DNA of 10,866 nt from Salpingoeca rosetta (GCF_000188695.1 NW_004754913.1:90295-101160); one strand, 5' to 3'. Numbered from the stretch's first letter, positions 1 to 7,802 are shown. Notes: a model not told the origin generated them from the letters alone. Numbers and translations are program-made.

Positions 1-1
1 A

Positions 2-4
<3 letters not shown>

Positions 5-40
<36 letters not shown>
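5..40 (+). repeat. (TG)18 microsatellite
   Basis: Uninterrupted TG run on the plus strand, followed by a G-rich stretch. It has the opposite polarity to the CA run at 169-235, within the same partial intron. Confidence 0.97.
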
Positions 41-46
<6 letters not shown>

Positions 47-167
47 GGCGGGATCATGGGGAGGGACAGAACAAGGGGCCAGGTTCGCAGCGATGCCAAG
101 TGTGCTGATTGATGCGAGGCAAACATTGACGGGGAGCCGCAACCATGTCAACCGCAACCACCACATG

Positions 168-168
<1 letters not shown>

Positions 169-235
<67 letters not shown>
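169..235 (+). repeat. (CA)33 microsatellite
   Basis: 67-nt perfect CA run that directly abuts the 3' end of the third TRMT11-like exon. In the gene's sense it is (GT)33 and contains the splice donor. Confidence 0.97.
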
Positions 236-237
<2 letters not shown>

Positions 238-391
238 CAAAGATCTTCTTGCGACGAGAGGAAGTTATTCTACGACAGCGAGACATAAAGTCGCACTTGA
301 ATGTACCTTTCCTGTATGGTGCCTGTCATGGGAAAAATAGTGCACGGTGAGCAGCCCACGCTTGGCAGAACATCCACGTGGGATCGGAGCG

Positions 392-429
<38 letters not shown>

Positions 430-1331
430 ATGCACACACAGACAGACAGACACACACACACACACACAGACACAGCACACACACGCAGACACATGTACAC
501 ACGCACGCAGACACAGACATACACACACACACATGCACACACATGTACACACTCACACAGACACACTGCAAGGCTTGCTGATCTCGTCTCTTGGCCCCCT
601 CCCCCCAAGGGGCATGTGCGTGGCGGTTTTCACCACCCTAAGCGTCGATCGATTTACCAGGGCGTCGTGGTTAATGTGTTGCATGCATGATGTCCAGTCT
701 GTTCCCCAGCCCCAGAGCACGGCAATGTAGCGCACAAGCATGGACCGTTCCGCCACATCCACCATCACACTCTCCGGGCCATCAAAGTCTGCCACCACAT
801 GCAGTGTCTGCAAGTGATGCAAAGAAAAAGGAGAGTGGAGCAGGAGTAGGAGGAAACCAGAGCAGTGACAAACAATGATCAGATGTGGGGCATGCGGAAA
901 AGGCAAACGAGAGTACATGCGTTCGCAAATGCACATGCACACCAGAATAGACTTCATGTACACACACACTCGTATGCATTTACACGCACACGCACACACT
1001 CGTATGATTTACACGCACATAACATACACATGCGTTCAGACATGCACACATATCCACACACACACATACACACACACACACCCACACGCACGCACACACA
1101 CACACACACGCACACTCACACACATCCACACACACGCACACTCACACACTCACATACCTCGTCGTCGTAGTTGTCATCGTGCAGGACCCAGTTGACGTTG
1201 AGCACCTCTGCGACGGCCTTGATCTCAGCCAGGCGAAAGTCGCGACGAGAGTCCACAAACTCAATCACATATCTACGCCACCGGTCGCCCTCTGGCAGCG
1301 GGCGCTTCAGCACCGACCCCAACAGCCTCAT
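236..1331 (-). CDS. TRMT11: TRMT11-like tRNA (guanine-10-N2)-methyltransferase, N-terminal part, 3 exons, 3'-partial
   Basis: Spliced model on the minus strand: exon 1 at 1331-1158 (58 codons), exon 2 at 807-658 (50 codons), exon 3 at 322-236 (29 codons). All three junctions are phase 0 with GT-AG borders. The 137 residues resemble the N-terminal THUMP-like region of TRM11/TRMT11: [21 protein letters not shown] (about residues 20-40) parallels the human YLLLMAQEHLEFRLPEIKSL stretch, and VLWGWGTDW near residues 88-96 parallels the human FELWGHG stretch. Exon 3 ([11 protein letters not shown]) fits the following TFK strand. TRM11 with its partner TRMT112 methylates G10 of cytosolic tRNAs; this part binds the tRNA, and the Rossmann-fold catalytic half lies beyond base 1. 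The ATG at 1331 is the first in frame, because an in-frame stop lies upstream at 1545-1547. The family call comes from remembered similarity, so it is good but not certain; exon borders are supported by frame continuity. Confidence 0.72.
323..657 (-). other. Intron 2 of the TRMT11-like gene
   Basis: 335 nt, phase 0. Donor CTG|GTAAATCG at 657; acceptor TATTTTTCCCATGACAG ending at 323. The middle (about 393-567) is an imperfect TG tract on the sense strand. Splicing here joins exactly 50 codons of exon 2 to exon 3 in frame. Confidence 0.65.
393..567 (+). repeat. Imperfect CA-rich tract
   Basis: A perfect CA run at 393-424 followed by CA interspersed with CAGA, CATG and CACG units, inside intron 2 of the TRMT11-like gene. 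Confidence 0.9.
808..1157 (-). other. Intron 1 of the TRMT11-like gene
   Basis: 350 nt, phase 0. The donor reads GAG|GTATGTGAGTG at 1157 and runs at once into TG-rich sense sequence (plus-strand CA tracts at about 949-1157). The acceptor is a pyrimidine-rich stretch ending CATCACTTGCAG at 808. No open frame inside resembles a gene. Confidence 0.75.
949..1157 (+). repeat. Imperfect CA-rich tract
   Basis: CA repeats with CG, TA and TC interruptions (CACGCACAC and CACTCACAC types), most regular from about 1047. It occupies the 5' part of TRMT11 intron 1 and reads TG-rich in that gene's sense. Confidence 0.9.
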
Positions 1332-1341
1332 CGCACCAACA

Positions 1342-1386
1342 GCAGCAGTCGCAGCAGTCGCAGCAGTCGCAACAGTCGCAGCAGTC
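1342..1386 (+). repeat. 9-bp tandem repeat, 5 copies, in the TRMT11 leader
   Basis: Five copies of GCAGCAGTC (the fourth is GCAACAGTC) lie 10 bases upstream of the TRMT11-like ATG. In the sense of that gene they read GACTGCTGC and are in frame with the start codon, giving a Thr-Ala-Ala-like stretch, but no in-frame ATG precedes them. Confidence 0.92.
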
Positions 1387-1568
1387 GTGGAAACATACAG
1401 CAGAGACCAGCGGTCGTGTGGCACAACAACAACTCTTTTGTCTTCGGCCTGTGTCCGGCGACAGCGAGGCTGGGTGATTTTTTGTCGAGTCAGCGAATTT
1501 GTGCACTCTATGTAAAGCGATCTTTCGCCAATTTTCAACTGGATTCACATTAGAGAGAGCACGCCGTG

Positions 1569-1579
1569 CCTTTTTCCTC
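1569..1579 (+). promoter_or_regulatory. Candidate 5'-TOP-like start of RPL8
   Basis: CCTTTTTCCTC is a pyrimidine tract of the kind that begins ribosomal-protein mRNAs. Starting here, a non-coding first exon of about 47 nt would end at the GTGAGT donor at 1616, a layout typical of ribosomal-protein genes. This is inference from position and composition. Confidence 0.4.
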
Positions 1580-1615
1580 ACCACCTCGCGTGCAGCCAAA
1601 CCAACCACCAGCAGG

Positions 1616-2199
1616 GTGAGTGGATATCGGCGCATGCGCCAAGCGGCATCGTGCGGGTGTGCCTGTGTGCCCGTGGTGTGGGTGTGTGTGTTGAGTGGAG
1701 GAAAAGGGGGGGGGGGAAGGAAGCGGGGGATGCGTGTGTGTTTATATGTGTGTTCGTGTGCGTGCGTGTGTGCGTGTGTGCGTGTGTGCGTGTGTGCGTG
1801 CGGTCGTCGTGTGTTGATGGGGAGAACCGCAACAGCTGTGAGCAGCGAGTGAGCCAGCACAGCCCCAGCCAGCCATCACCCGCACAGCGCACGTGAAAAG
1901 CCGCCAGTGCCTGTCCCCACGCGAACGGAGATAAACGCTTCACCAGCAGCGGAGATGAGACACACCAGCCAGCAAGTGACTCCACCAGCCACACCGTCCC
2001 TTCACACCAACAGCACCGCTGCGTGTGATTCTGTGTGCCGAGTGTGTCAGGCGTGTGGGTGTGCTGTTCACGTCCGTCACGCGCACACTGCACAGCGCAC
2101 CACCAACGGGCACGCACACTCTCAGTCACTCACACATGCACTCACACGTTGCTCTCCTCTTGCTTCCGTGCCCTCCTGTTTTTCTTTGGGTGTGTGTAG
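1616..2199 (+). other. Probable 5' UTR intron of RPL8
   Basis: A clear acceptor (pyrimidine-rich from about 2148, then TGTGTGTAG) ends at 2199, immediately before the RPL8 ATG. The best donor is CAGG|GTGAGT at 1616; GTGAGC at 1849 is an alternative. The interval holds TG-rich sequence at about 1671-1690 and 1733-1800 and no recognisable coding exon. The acceptor is better supported than the donor. Confidence 0.55.
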
Positions 2200-3480
2200 A
2201 TGGGTCGCGTTATTCGCGTTCAGCGTAAGGGTCGCGGATCCGTCTTCCGCGCACACACGAAGCACCGCAAGGGCGCTGCCAAGCTTCGCACGCTCGACTT
2301 CTCCGAGCGCCAGGGCTACATCAAGGGCCTCGTCAAGGACAGTGAGTTTGATGCCCATGTGTCCTTGTGTGCGGGATGATAAGAAGCGATTCAAACAGAA
2401 GGGGGCTGCGAGAGAGGGAGCGACTGTGACAACGGGATGAGGTGATTCGGCTTGTGAGAAACAAGCCCACATCAGGGACAGTTGCAAAAGCGATGTTCCC
2501 CGCCCCTTGTTGACACAACTACGTGTTGCCACACTTTCAAGCCCATGCGCACAAAGTCTCACTTCTTCTCTGCCTCCCGCACCCCCACCGTCTGCACTTG
2601 CCAGTCATCCATGACCCTGGCCGTGGTGCCCCTCTTGCCACGGTTGTGTTCCGTGACCCTTACCGCTTCAAGCTTCGCAAGGAGCTGTTCATCTGCGCCG
2701 AGGGCATGCACACTGGCCAGTTCATCTACTGCGGCCGCAAGGCAAAGCTGACCGTCGGCAACGTCCTCCCCATTGGCGAGATGCCCGAGGGTACCATCAT
2801 CTGCAACCTCGAGCAGAAGCCCGGCTCCCGCGGCAACCTCGCCCGTGCCTCTGGTAACTACGCCACCATCATCGCCCACAACACGGACGCCAACAAGACC
2901 CGTGTCAAGCTGCCCTCTGGCACCAAGAAGACGATGCCCTCCACATGCCGTGCCATGATTGGCCTCGTTGCCGGTGGTGGTCGTATCGACAAGCCCCTCC
3001 TCAAGGCCGGTAACGCCAAGTACAAGTACTCTGCCAAGCGCAACTGCTGGCCCCGTGTCCGTGGTGTTGCCATGAACCCAGTTGAGCATCCCCACGGTGG
3101 TGGTAACCATCAGCATATTGGCCACCCCTCGACTGTGGCTCGCGCCACTCCCCCTGGCCGCAAGGTGCGTTCTCGTCGTCGGTTGTCAGTGCTGGCTGCG
3201 GTCGTGGTGGTGATTGCGATTGCGATTGCGATTGCCCGGCGTGTGTATGTGTATGTGTGCATACGCGTGCATACGTGTGACGCTGCCAATGTCTCGCACG
3301 TGTTTGGCACCAGAACAATTGCTTTGCTTGCCTTGTTTCACTGCTGATACGCTCACGCATGGCGGCCCGTTTCGTTTTGCCTTTTGTTTTCTCCTTCGTT
3401 TCGTGTCCCTCCAGGTTGGTCTCGTCGCTGCCCGCCGTACCGGTCTGCTTCGTGGTGGCAAGAACAAGAACAGGGACTAA
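2200..3480 (+). CDS. RPL8: 60S ribosomal protein L8 (uL2), complete, 3 coding exons
   Basis: Coding exons 2200-2341, 2605-3164 and 3415-3480 join in frame to 255 residues; human RPL8 has 257. uL2 is an essential large-subunit protein near the peptidyl-transferase centre that contacts 23S/28S-type rRNA. The start [20 protein letters not shown], the first junction at [37 protein letters not shown] and [10 protein letters not shown] are eukaryotic uL2 hallmarks. The universal signature [18 protein letters not shown] is intact, with N215-H216-Q217-H218; in human RPL8 His216 is hydroxylated by NO66/RIOX1, and the same position is kept here without indels. The C-terminus [22 protein letters not shown] is on its own exon. 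There are no frameshifts. It is transcribed divergently from the TRMT11-like gene and converges on LARP6. Confidence 0.97.
2342..2604 (+). other. RPL8 intron between coding exons 1 and 2
   Basis: 263 nt, phase 1, donor GTGAGT, acceptor TGCACTTGCCAG. The border is fixed by restoring KDIIHDPGRG of uL2. It contains a 7-bp perfect stem (2449-2455 with 2461-2467, loop GAGAA). I could not support a box C/D snoRNA: there is an imperfect ATGATAA but no partnering CTGA. Confidence 0.95.
3165..3414 (+). other. RPL8 intron between coding exons 2 and 3
   Basis: 250 nt, phase 0, donor GTGCGT, acceptor TCGTGTCCCTCCAG. It holds four GATTGC hexamers at 3212-3235 and a TG-rich stretch with two copies of GTGCATACG around 3240-3280. 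The border is fixed by uL2 homology (GRK|VGL). Confidence 0.95.
3212..3235 (+). repeat. (GATTGC)4 tandem repeat
   Basis: Four perfect hexamer copies within the second coding-region intron of RPL8. Confidence 0.93.
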
Positions 3481-3531
3481 ACTGGTTGTGCGTGCTGGTT
3501 GGTGTGTTCTCGTCTGTTTCCTGCTGTCATG

Positions 3532-3537
3532 AATAAA
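3532..3537 (+). terminator. RPL8 poly(A) signal AATAAA
   Basis: A canonical hexamer 52 bases after the RPL8 stop codon, with a GT-rich element about 45-70 bases further on (around 3583-3605), as expected for cleavage and polyadenylation. Confidence 0.85.
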
Positions 3538-3628
3538 ACGCCCTTTTGGATGCAACGCTGGTTCACTTGTCACAACGACACGAGGTTGTGTTAACGGGGG
3601 TTGGGGAAGGGTGATGGGGAAACGTAGG

Positions 3629-3651
3629 CACACACACACACACACACACAC
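3629..3651 (+). repeat. Short CA microsatellite
   Basis: 23-nt perfect CA run about 90 bases downstream of the RPL8 poly(A) signal. Confidence 0.95.
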
Positions 3652-3789
3652 TCGCGCTCTTCCTTGGTTGCATATTCGTGGCAGTTTGCCTTTTCGTTTA
3701 CTCTCACGATGATGCTGGTGATGATTCGACGGATCAGTTATCTACGACAACCCACACGCTCTCTGCAGGGGGTGTAAGGGGCGAGAGAC

Positions 3790-3815
3790 TGTGACAAGCA
3801 ACGACGCTTGTCACA
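3790..3815. repeat. Perfect inverted repeat (hairpin)
   Basis: TGTGACAAGC at 3790-3799 and GCTTGTCACA at 3806-3815 are exact reverse complements with a 6-base loop (AACGAC). It lies between the two convergent gene ends. Its function is unknown. Confidence 0.9.
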
Positions 3816-3902
3816 TGTACGTTTGTAGTGGGTCTTGAAATGGGTTCACAGCGAAACAACAGACAAGACAAGTCCACCATGGGTGGCAGCGTGTCAGTGG
3901 CG

Positions 3903-4037
<135 letters not shown>

Positions 4038-4112
4038 CGGGGTGGCGTGGGACATGGCGCCATTGCTGGCTGGCACAAGCACTTGAAATCGACGGGTGGG
4101 TCCCTGGCCCGT

Positions 4113-4407
4113 TTAGTAGTTGACGAGGGCTGGCGAACACGAAAGGAAGAACAGAGAGAGTGTGTGTATGATACGGTGGGAGACAGCGTGAGTTGGAAGG
4201 GTACGGTAGAGGCGGGGGGGGGGAGATGGTCGGTCAAATCCAGAAAACAGGGCGTGTGCACGAGCGTTCACAAACACAGGTACAGACACACACACAGGTA
4301 CAGACACACACACAGGTACAGACACACACACAGGTACAGACACACAGGTACAGACACACACACAGGTACAGACACACAGGTACAGACACACAGGTACACA
4401 CACACAG

Positions 4408-4470
<63 letters not shown>

Positions 4471-4847
4471 ACTCACTTCGCTTGAGCTTGAAGCCACGGC
4501 TGCCGTCTGGGCCGAGCGGGAGGCGCTTGATAGCGCCCATGGCGGGCGTGGTGCGGCCAGAGACAGGCACGGGCCGCGGGCTGCTTGTCGTCGCACGCCA
4601 GCCGACAGAGGGCAGCGGCGACGCAGACTGGCTGCGAGAGCGCCAGCTTGGGGACTCTGTGATCATGGGTCGCGTGCAACAGATACACGGGAGCAGGAGA
4701 AGCGGGTGGGTGAGCACGTGCATGGGCGATGGCGAACAAGGCACACCAAAACCAGCAAAACCAGCAAAACCAGCAAAACCAGCAAAGCCAGCAAGAAAGC
4801 AAGAAAGCAAGAAAGACGACCACGGGAATTGAGTGGAGTTCAACACA

Positions 4848-4910
<63 letters not shown>

Positions 4911-6130
4911 AAATGCGCGCACACACAGGAACACCAATGATGTACCTGCTGCACGGGGTGCGGAGTGTGCTGCCACGAGCTTGTCGGCACTGCCGGCCTT
5001 GGCGAGCGGTGAGTGGGAGAACTTGAGCGGCGAGGACCCTGGGCTGGACCGGCCACTCCCGCCCGTCTGCGTCGTGCCTCCCATGGATGGCGGGGTTCCA
5101 AGCAGAGCAGCCGTGTGGTCCCCGCTGCGCCAGCTGTTGCTGCCGCTGCCGCCACTGCCACCACTCTCGTTGAGGTTGGTGATGCTCTTGCCGAGCGGGG
5201 AGCGCTTCTGCATGGCATTGCGGCGGCCCGTGGCAGAGTCCACCGTGTGCGCGCGGTGCCGCCGCATCTGCGCCGGGTCCGGGGTGCGGCTCATCTGCCG
5301 GCCACCCCTGCTCTGCGATGGCGGCGTCGGCACCGTCGAGTCCACGTGCGACAGGTACTGCTGTTGCATGGCCCGGGCCGTCTTGTTGTCCAGCGACGAC
5401 GCGCGCGCCCGCCCCACGCTGCTGCTGCGGCCTGGTGAGCCGCCTTTGCTCCGCCTCGCCGTGGCGGTGCCCGGTGTCGTTGTGGTGGTTGTGGTCGTCG
5501 TGTTGGCGCCTCCTGCTGCAGCAAGCGCCTCCCACCCGCGCTGTGGCCGGCTGCCCTGCGGCTGGTGGTGCTGGTGGCCCTGGCGCGGCATCTGCTGGAA
5601 CATCACGGGCGTGTGCGCGCGCGACGTGGACGCGCTCATCGGGGTCTGCACGGCGCTGGAGCGGTTGCTGCCCGAGGCGTCGCCGCCACGCTGCTTGCGG
5701 CGCTTGTACAGCAGGGCAATGTGCAGGTTGCCGAGGGTGCGGTGGAAGACAGAGGCGCGGCCGTCCTGCTCCGTGGCGGCATCAAGGGCCTCGTCGGCAT
5801 AGTCGTACTCCACGAGGTACCGTGGCCCGCGGGAGGTGTTGAGGAGGTTGGCGGGAATGGCGCTGTTCAGCATCTTCGTATAGAAGTGCGTCACCTCATC
5901 TGCATCCAAAGGTAATGTTGGTGGGGAGGAGGAATAAGGAGGAGGAATAAGAAGGAGGAGGAGGAGGAGGAATGAGGTGAGCGATGGGAGGTGGTGGGCG
6001 GAAGAGTGCTTGCAGCGCTGTGCATCCAAGTGGAATGGGCATGTGCACAAAACAAGGTGCACACACACACACACACAAAAGTGCACACACACAAAAGTGC
6101 ACACACACAAAAGTGCACACACACAAAAGT

Positions 6131-6188
<58 letters not shown>

Positions 6189-6768
6189 CAACACACCTGG
6201 GACGTCTTCGTAGGTGTCGACCTTCCTGATCTGAACAATGCGGCCAAACGGGTTGAGGGCGGCGGTGATAATCTCCTGCGCACGTGCGTGGTCCACCTTT
6301 CTCGGGTTGACAAACGTGACGACCACCGTTGCGGCGCAAATGGCCTCGGGGTGGAACTTTGGCGGCGGGTTGCGCCGGCGAATGGCTGTGCCTTCGTCGT
6401 TCACCTCCACCACATCCGAGTGCTTGAGGGCCTCCGCCATGAGCGGCACGTCGTCTGTGATCTTCTTCATCTTCTTGTACGTGCACACGACGGAGAGCGG
6501 CACCCACCCGTTTGCAGACTTCTTCGCCTGCTTGCGAAGAAACTTGTCCGTCGGGTAGTTCCGGTCACCAAAGTAGAAGTGCACCTGCTTCACCACGCGC
6601 TCCATGCGCTCCTCCTTGGTCAAGTGCGCAAACGGCGACGTGAGCAGGTGTTCGCGTTGCGTCATGGCCGGTGACGCCCCATGCCGCCGCTGCTCCAACA
6701 GCTGCTGGATCCGCTCGTTGCTCGGATCCTCATATGGGCTGTTGGCGCCAGACCCGCGTGGCGACCCA

Positions 6769-6802
<34 letters not shown>

Positions 6803-7802
6803 CCGCAGCACGCTTGTTGGCGCGGGCAGCCCACACGTTGGTGGTGCCTGACGTTGGCGTTTGCAGGAGCGACGTCACGGCGGCTGTTGTTGTTGCTGTG
6901 GCGGTCGTCGTTGTCTTGCCTGTTGGTGTTGTTGTTGCCTCGGCCATGGTGGTGGTGGTGGTGGTGGCGTCGAGACGAAGCACGTCGCTGGCATCGGAAA
7001 ACTCCTCGTCGCTGTCGTCGCCATTGCCGGTGGTGGAGACGTCGGCCTTGCCCGCTGTGGACGCCGCTGTTGCCGTCGTCTTGGATGGGTTGGCGACATC
7101 GGATGTCATGCGGTCGGTGACCTGCCGCAGCTCGGCCTCTACCCAGTCGTCCATGTCATCCTCGTGGTGGGGCTTGCCTGGGCTGTGCTGCTGCTGGTGC
7201 TTGGTTGTGGCGTTGTCACGGCGACTCATGGCGGTGGCAGTGGTGTTGTGGTGGTGCTGTGTTGGGTGGCGAATACCGGCGTTTCGCATGGTCTCCAGGG
7301 ACACGAACGCAGACGTTTCGGTTGGGGAAACAACCCTCGCTGTTGATGCGGCGGCTGTGGTGCTTGCAGTGGCAGTGGTGAGGTGACACTGCTGCTGGAA
7401 CTGCTGGTGGTGCTGTGCTGAGGTGGTGTAAGTGGAAGATGGCTTGGGAATGGGCCTGCTCAGCGGTGAGGGCGGTGAGTGAACCTGCTCTGGCGAAGGG
7501 GCACTGGTGGTGGTTTGTTGCTGGGTGCTGGTGGACCTCTTCTTCCGCTTGACAACAATGAGACCTGCTGGTGCTGGCTTGCTGTTGGCGCTGCTGCCGT
7601 TGTGACCTTGCTTCTTCTTGTTGTAGCTGTTGCTGCTGCCTCTGGCTGCTGTCGCTGTTGTTGTTGTTGATGTGGACCAATGGACGGGGGAAGGCGAGAA
7701 GACGGCCTTGCTGGTCGTCTGCTTCTTCTTCCGTGCCTTTGGCGATGAAGGCGGTGAAGGGGCAACGGGCCGGGCGTTGCGGCACTCAAAGGCGCTGCTC
7801 AT
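4113..7802 (-). CDS. LARP6: La-related protein 6-like RNA-binding protein, complete, 4 exons
   Basis: Coding exons 7802-6197, 5899-4946, 4656-4477 and 4129-4113 (junctions all phase 1) join to 918 residues; human LARP6 has about 490. The La motif spans about residues 394-481, with [20 protein letters not shown] and [21 protein letters not shown] matching LARP6. An RRM follows at about 488-603 and is split by intron 1. A SUZ-C (LSA) motif, [12 protein letters not shown], is at 898-909, just before the stop, as in animal LARP6. Together La motif, RRM and SUZ-C identify the LARP6 subfamily, which binds structured mRNA elements in the cytoplasm. The N-terminal ~390 residues are low-complexity (poly-Thr, His/Gln, Q335-344) with basic KARKKK and VVKRKKR patches. 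Ser-Pro motifs resembling human LARP6 (SPLGKS, SPLAK) precede the tail. The ATG at 7802 follows an in-frame stop at 7866-7868. The last exon is only 17 coding bases (T-L-V-N-Y-stop) and is the least certain. Confidence 0.88.
4130..4476 (-). other. LARP6 intron 3
   Basis: 347 nt, phase 1. Donor CGAA|GTGAGTTGTG at 4476 is strong. The acceptor TTCTTCCTTTCGTGTTCGCCAG (ending 4130) is the best in the region and gives an immediate stop after five residues. The interior is the 4277-4470 minisatellite. Confidence 0.7.
4277..4470 (+). repeat. CAGGTAC-containing minisatellite merging into (CA)n
   Basis: About ten copies of AGGTAC embedded in CA repeats. The core unit ACAGGTACAGACACAC recurs with 14- or 18-base spacing, degrading to pure CA runs from about 4406. 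It lies in LARP6 intron 3, where it reads TG-rich with GTACCTGTGTGTGTCT units. Confidence 0.93.
4747..4791 (+). repeat. 9-bp tandem repeat (ACCAGCAAA)n
   Basis: Five near-perfect copies of a 9-mer (AACCAGCAA type), followed by an AAGAAAGC repeat to about 4815. It lies in LARP6 intron 2 and in sense reads as TTTGCTGGT repeats preceded by TTTCTTGC repeats. Confidence 0.9.
4850..4906 (+). repeat. (CA)28 microsatellite
   Basis: 57-nt perfect CA run, reading TG in the sense of LARP6 intron 2, about 40 bases after its donor. Confidence 0.96.
6057..6131 (+). repeat. 16-bp tandem repeat GTGCACACACACAAAA
   Basis: Four copies of GTGCACACACACAAAA, the first expanded with extra CA units, leading into the pure CA run at 6132-6187. 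It is inside LARP6 intron 1. Confidence 0.92.
6132..6187 (+). repeat. (CA)28 microsatellite
   Basis: 56-nt perfect CA run ending 9 bases from the exon 1 donor of LARP6, so in sense (TG)28 starts at intron position 10. Confidence 0.96.
6771..6800 (+). repeat. (CTG)10 trinucleotide repeat coding polyglutamine
   Basis: Ten perfect CTG units, read as CAG on the minus strand, encode Gln335-Gln344 of LARP6. A GGT repeat near 6945-6966 encodes a threonine run in the same exon. Confidence 0.96.

Larger units (their letters stand above)
1..235 (-). other. Intron 3 of the TRMT11-like gene, partial
   Basis: The donor follows TTTGAG and is the first GT of a 67-nt TG run (plus-strand CA at 169-235). The acceptor lies outside the window. 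Bases 41-168 were read in sense for a continuing TRM11 exon and none was recognised. Bases 5-40 hold a run of opposite polarity. Confidence 0.6.
4657..4945 (-). other. LARP6 intron 2
   Basis: 289 nt, phase 1. Donor GCAG|GTACATC at 4945; acceptor CCCATGATCACAG at 4657. It contains the 57-nt TG tract (sense) and a 9-bp tandem repeat. Splicing joins PRAA to ESPSWRSRS in the SUZ-C reading frame. Confidence 0.75.
5900..6196 (-). other. LARP6 intron 1, splitting the RRM
   Basis: 297 nt, phase 1. Donor CCCAG|GTGTGTTGC at 6196 merges into a TG run; the acceptor follows a long CCTCCTCCT/TTATTCC tract and ends GGATGCAG at 5900. Splicing yields [13 protein letters not shown], which continues the RRM. 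Confidence 0.85.

Noticed and set aside
41..168. A fourth TRMT11 exon between the two opposed repeats
   Set aside because: None of the frames after candidate AG acceptors resembles the next TRM11 segment, and the best candidate frame reaches a stop quickly.
6..350. Open frames of poly(Thr-His) or poly(Cys-Val) over the dinucleotide tracts (also near 265-700, 3734-4140, 4113-5026 and 5891-6230)
   Set aside because: CA and TG repeats contain no stop codons, so they stay open in several frames; none has flanking sequence resembling a protein, and the tracts lie in introns or tails.
2342..2604. Intronic snoRNA in RPL8, since ribosomal-protein introns often host them
   Set aside because: ATGATAA is only an imperfect box C and no CTGA box D follows in this intron. 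In the intron at 3165-3414 a CTGA exists but the upstream GTGATTG is a poor box C. No clear H/ACA double hairpin.
2559..3125. 188-codon minus-strand frame opposite RPL8
   Set aside because: Mirror of a highly conserved ribosomal-protein exon with strong codon bias; no independent similarity.
5013..5842. Long plus-strand open frames opposite LARP6 exon 2 (also 6604-7386)
   Set aside because: GC-rich antisense shadows of the LARP6 coding strand; biased Arg/Ala or Val/Cys composition and no recognisable domain.
6057..6131. CRISPR-like array from regularly spaced repeats (also 4277-4440)
   Set aside because: The units differ only by CA content and have no unique spacers; they are eukaryotic intronic tandem repeats.
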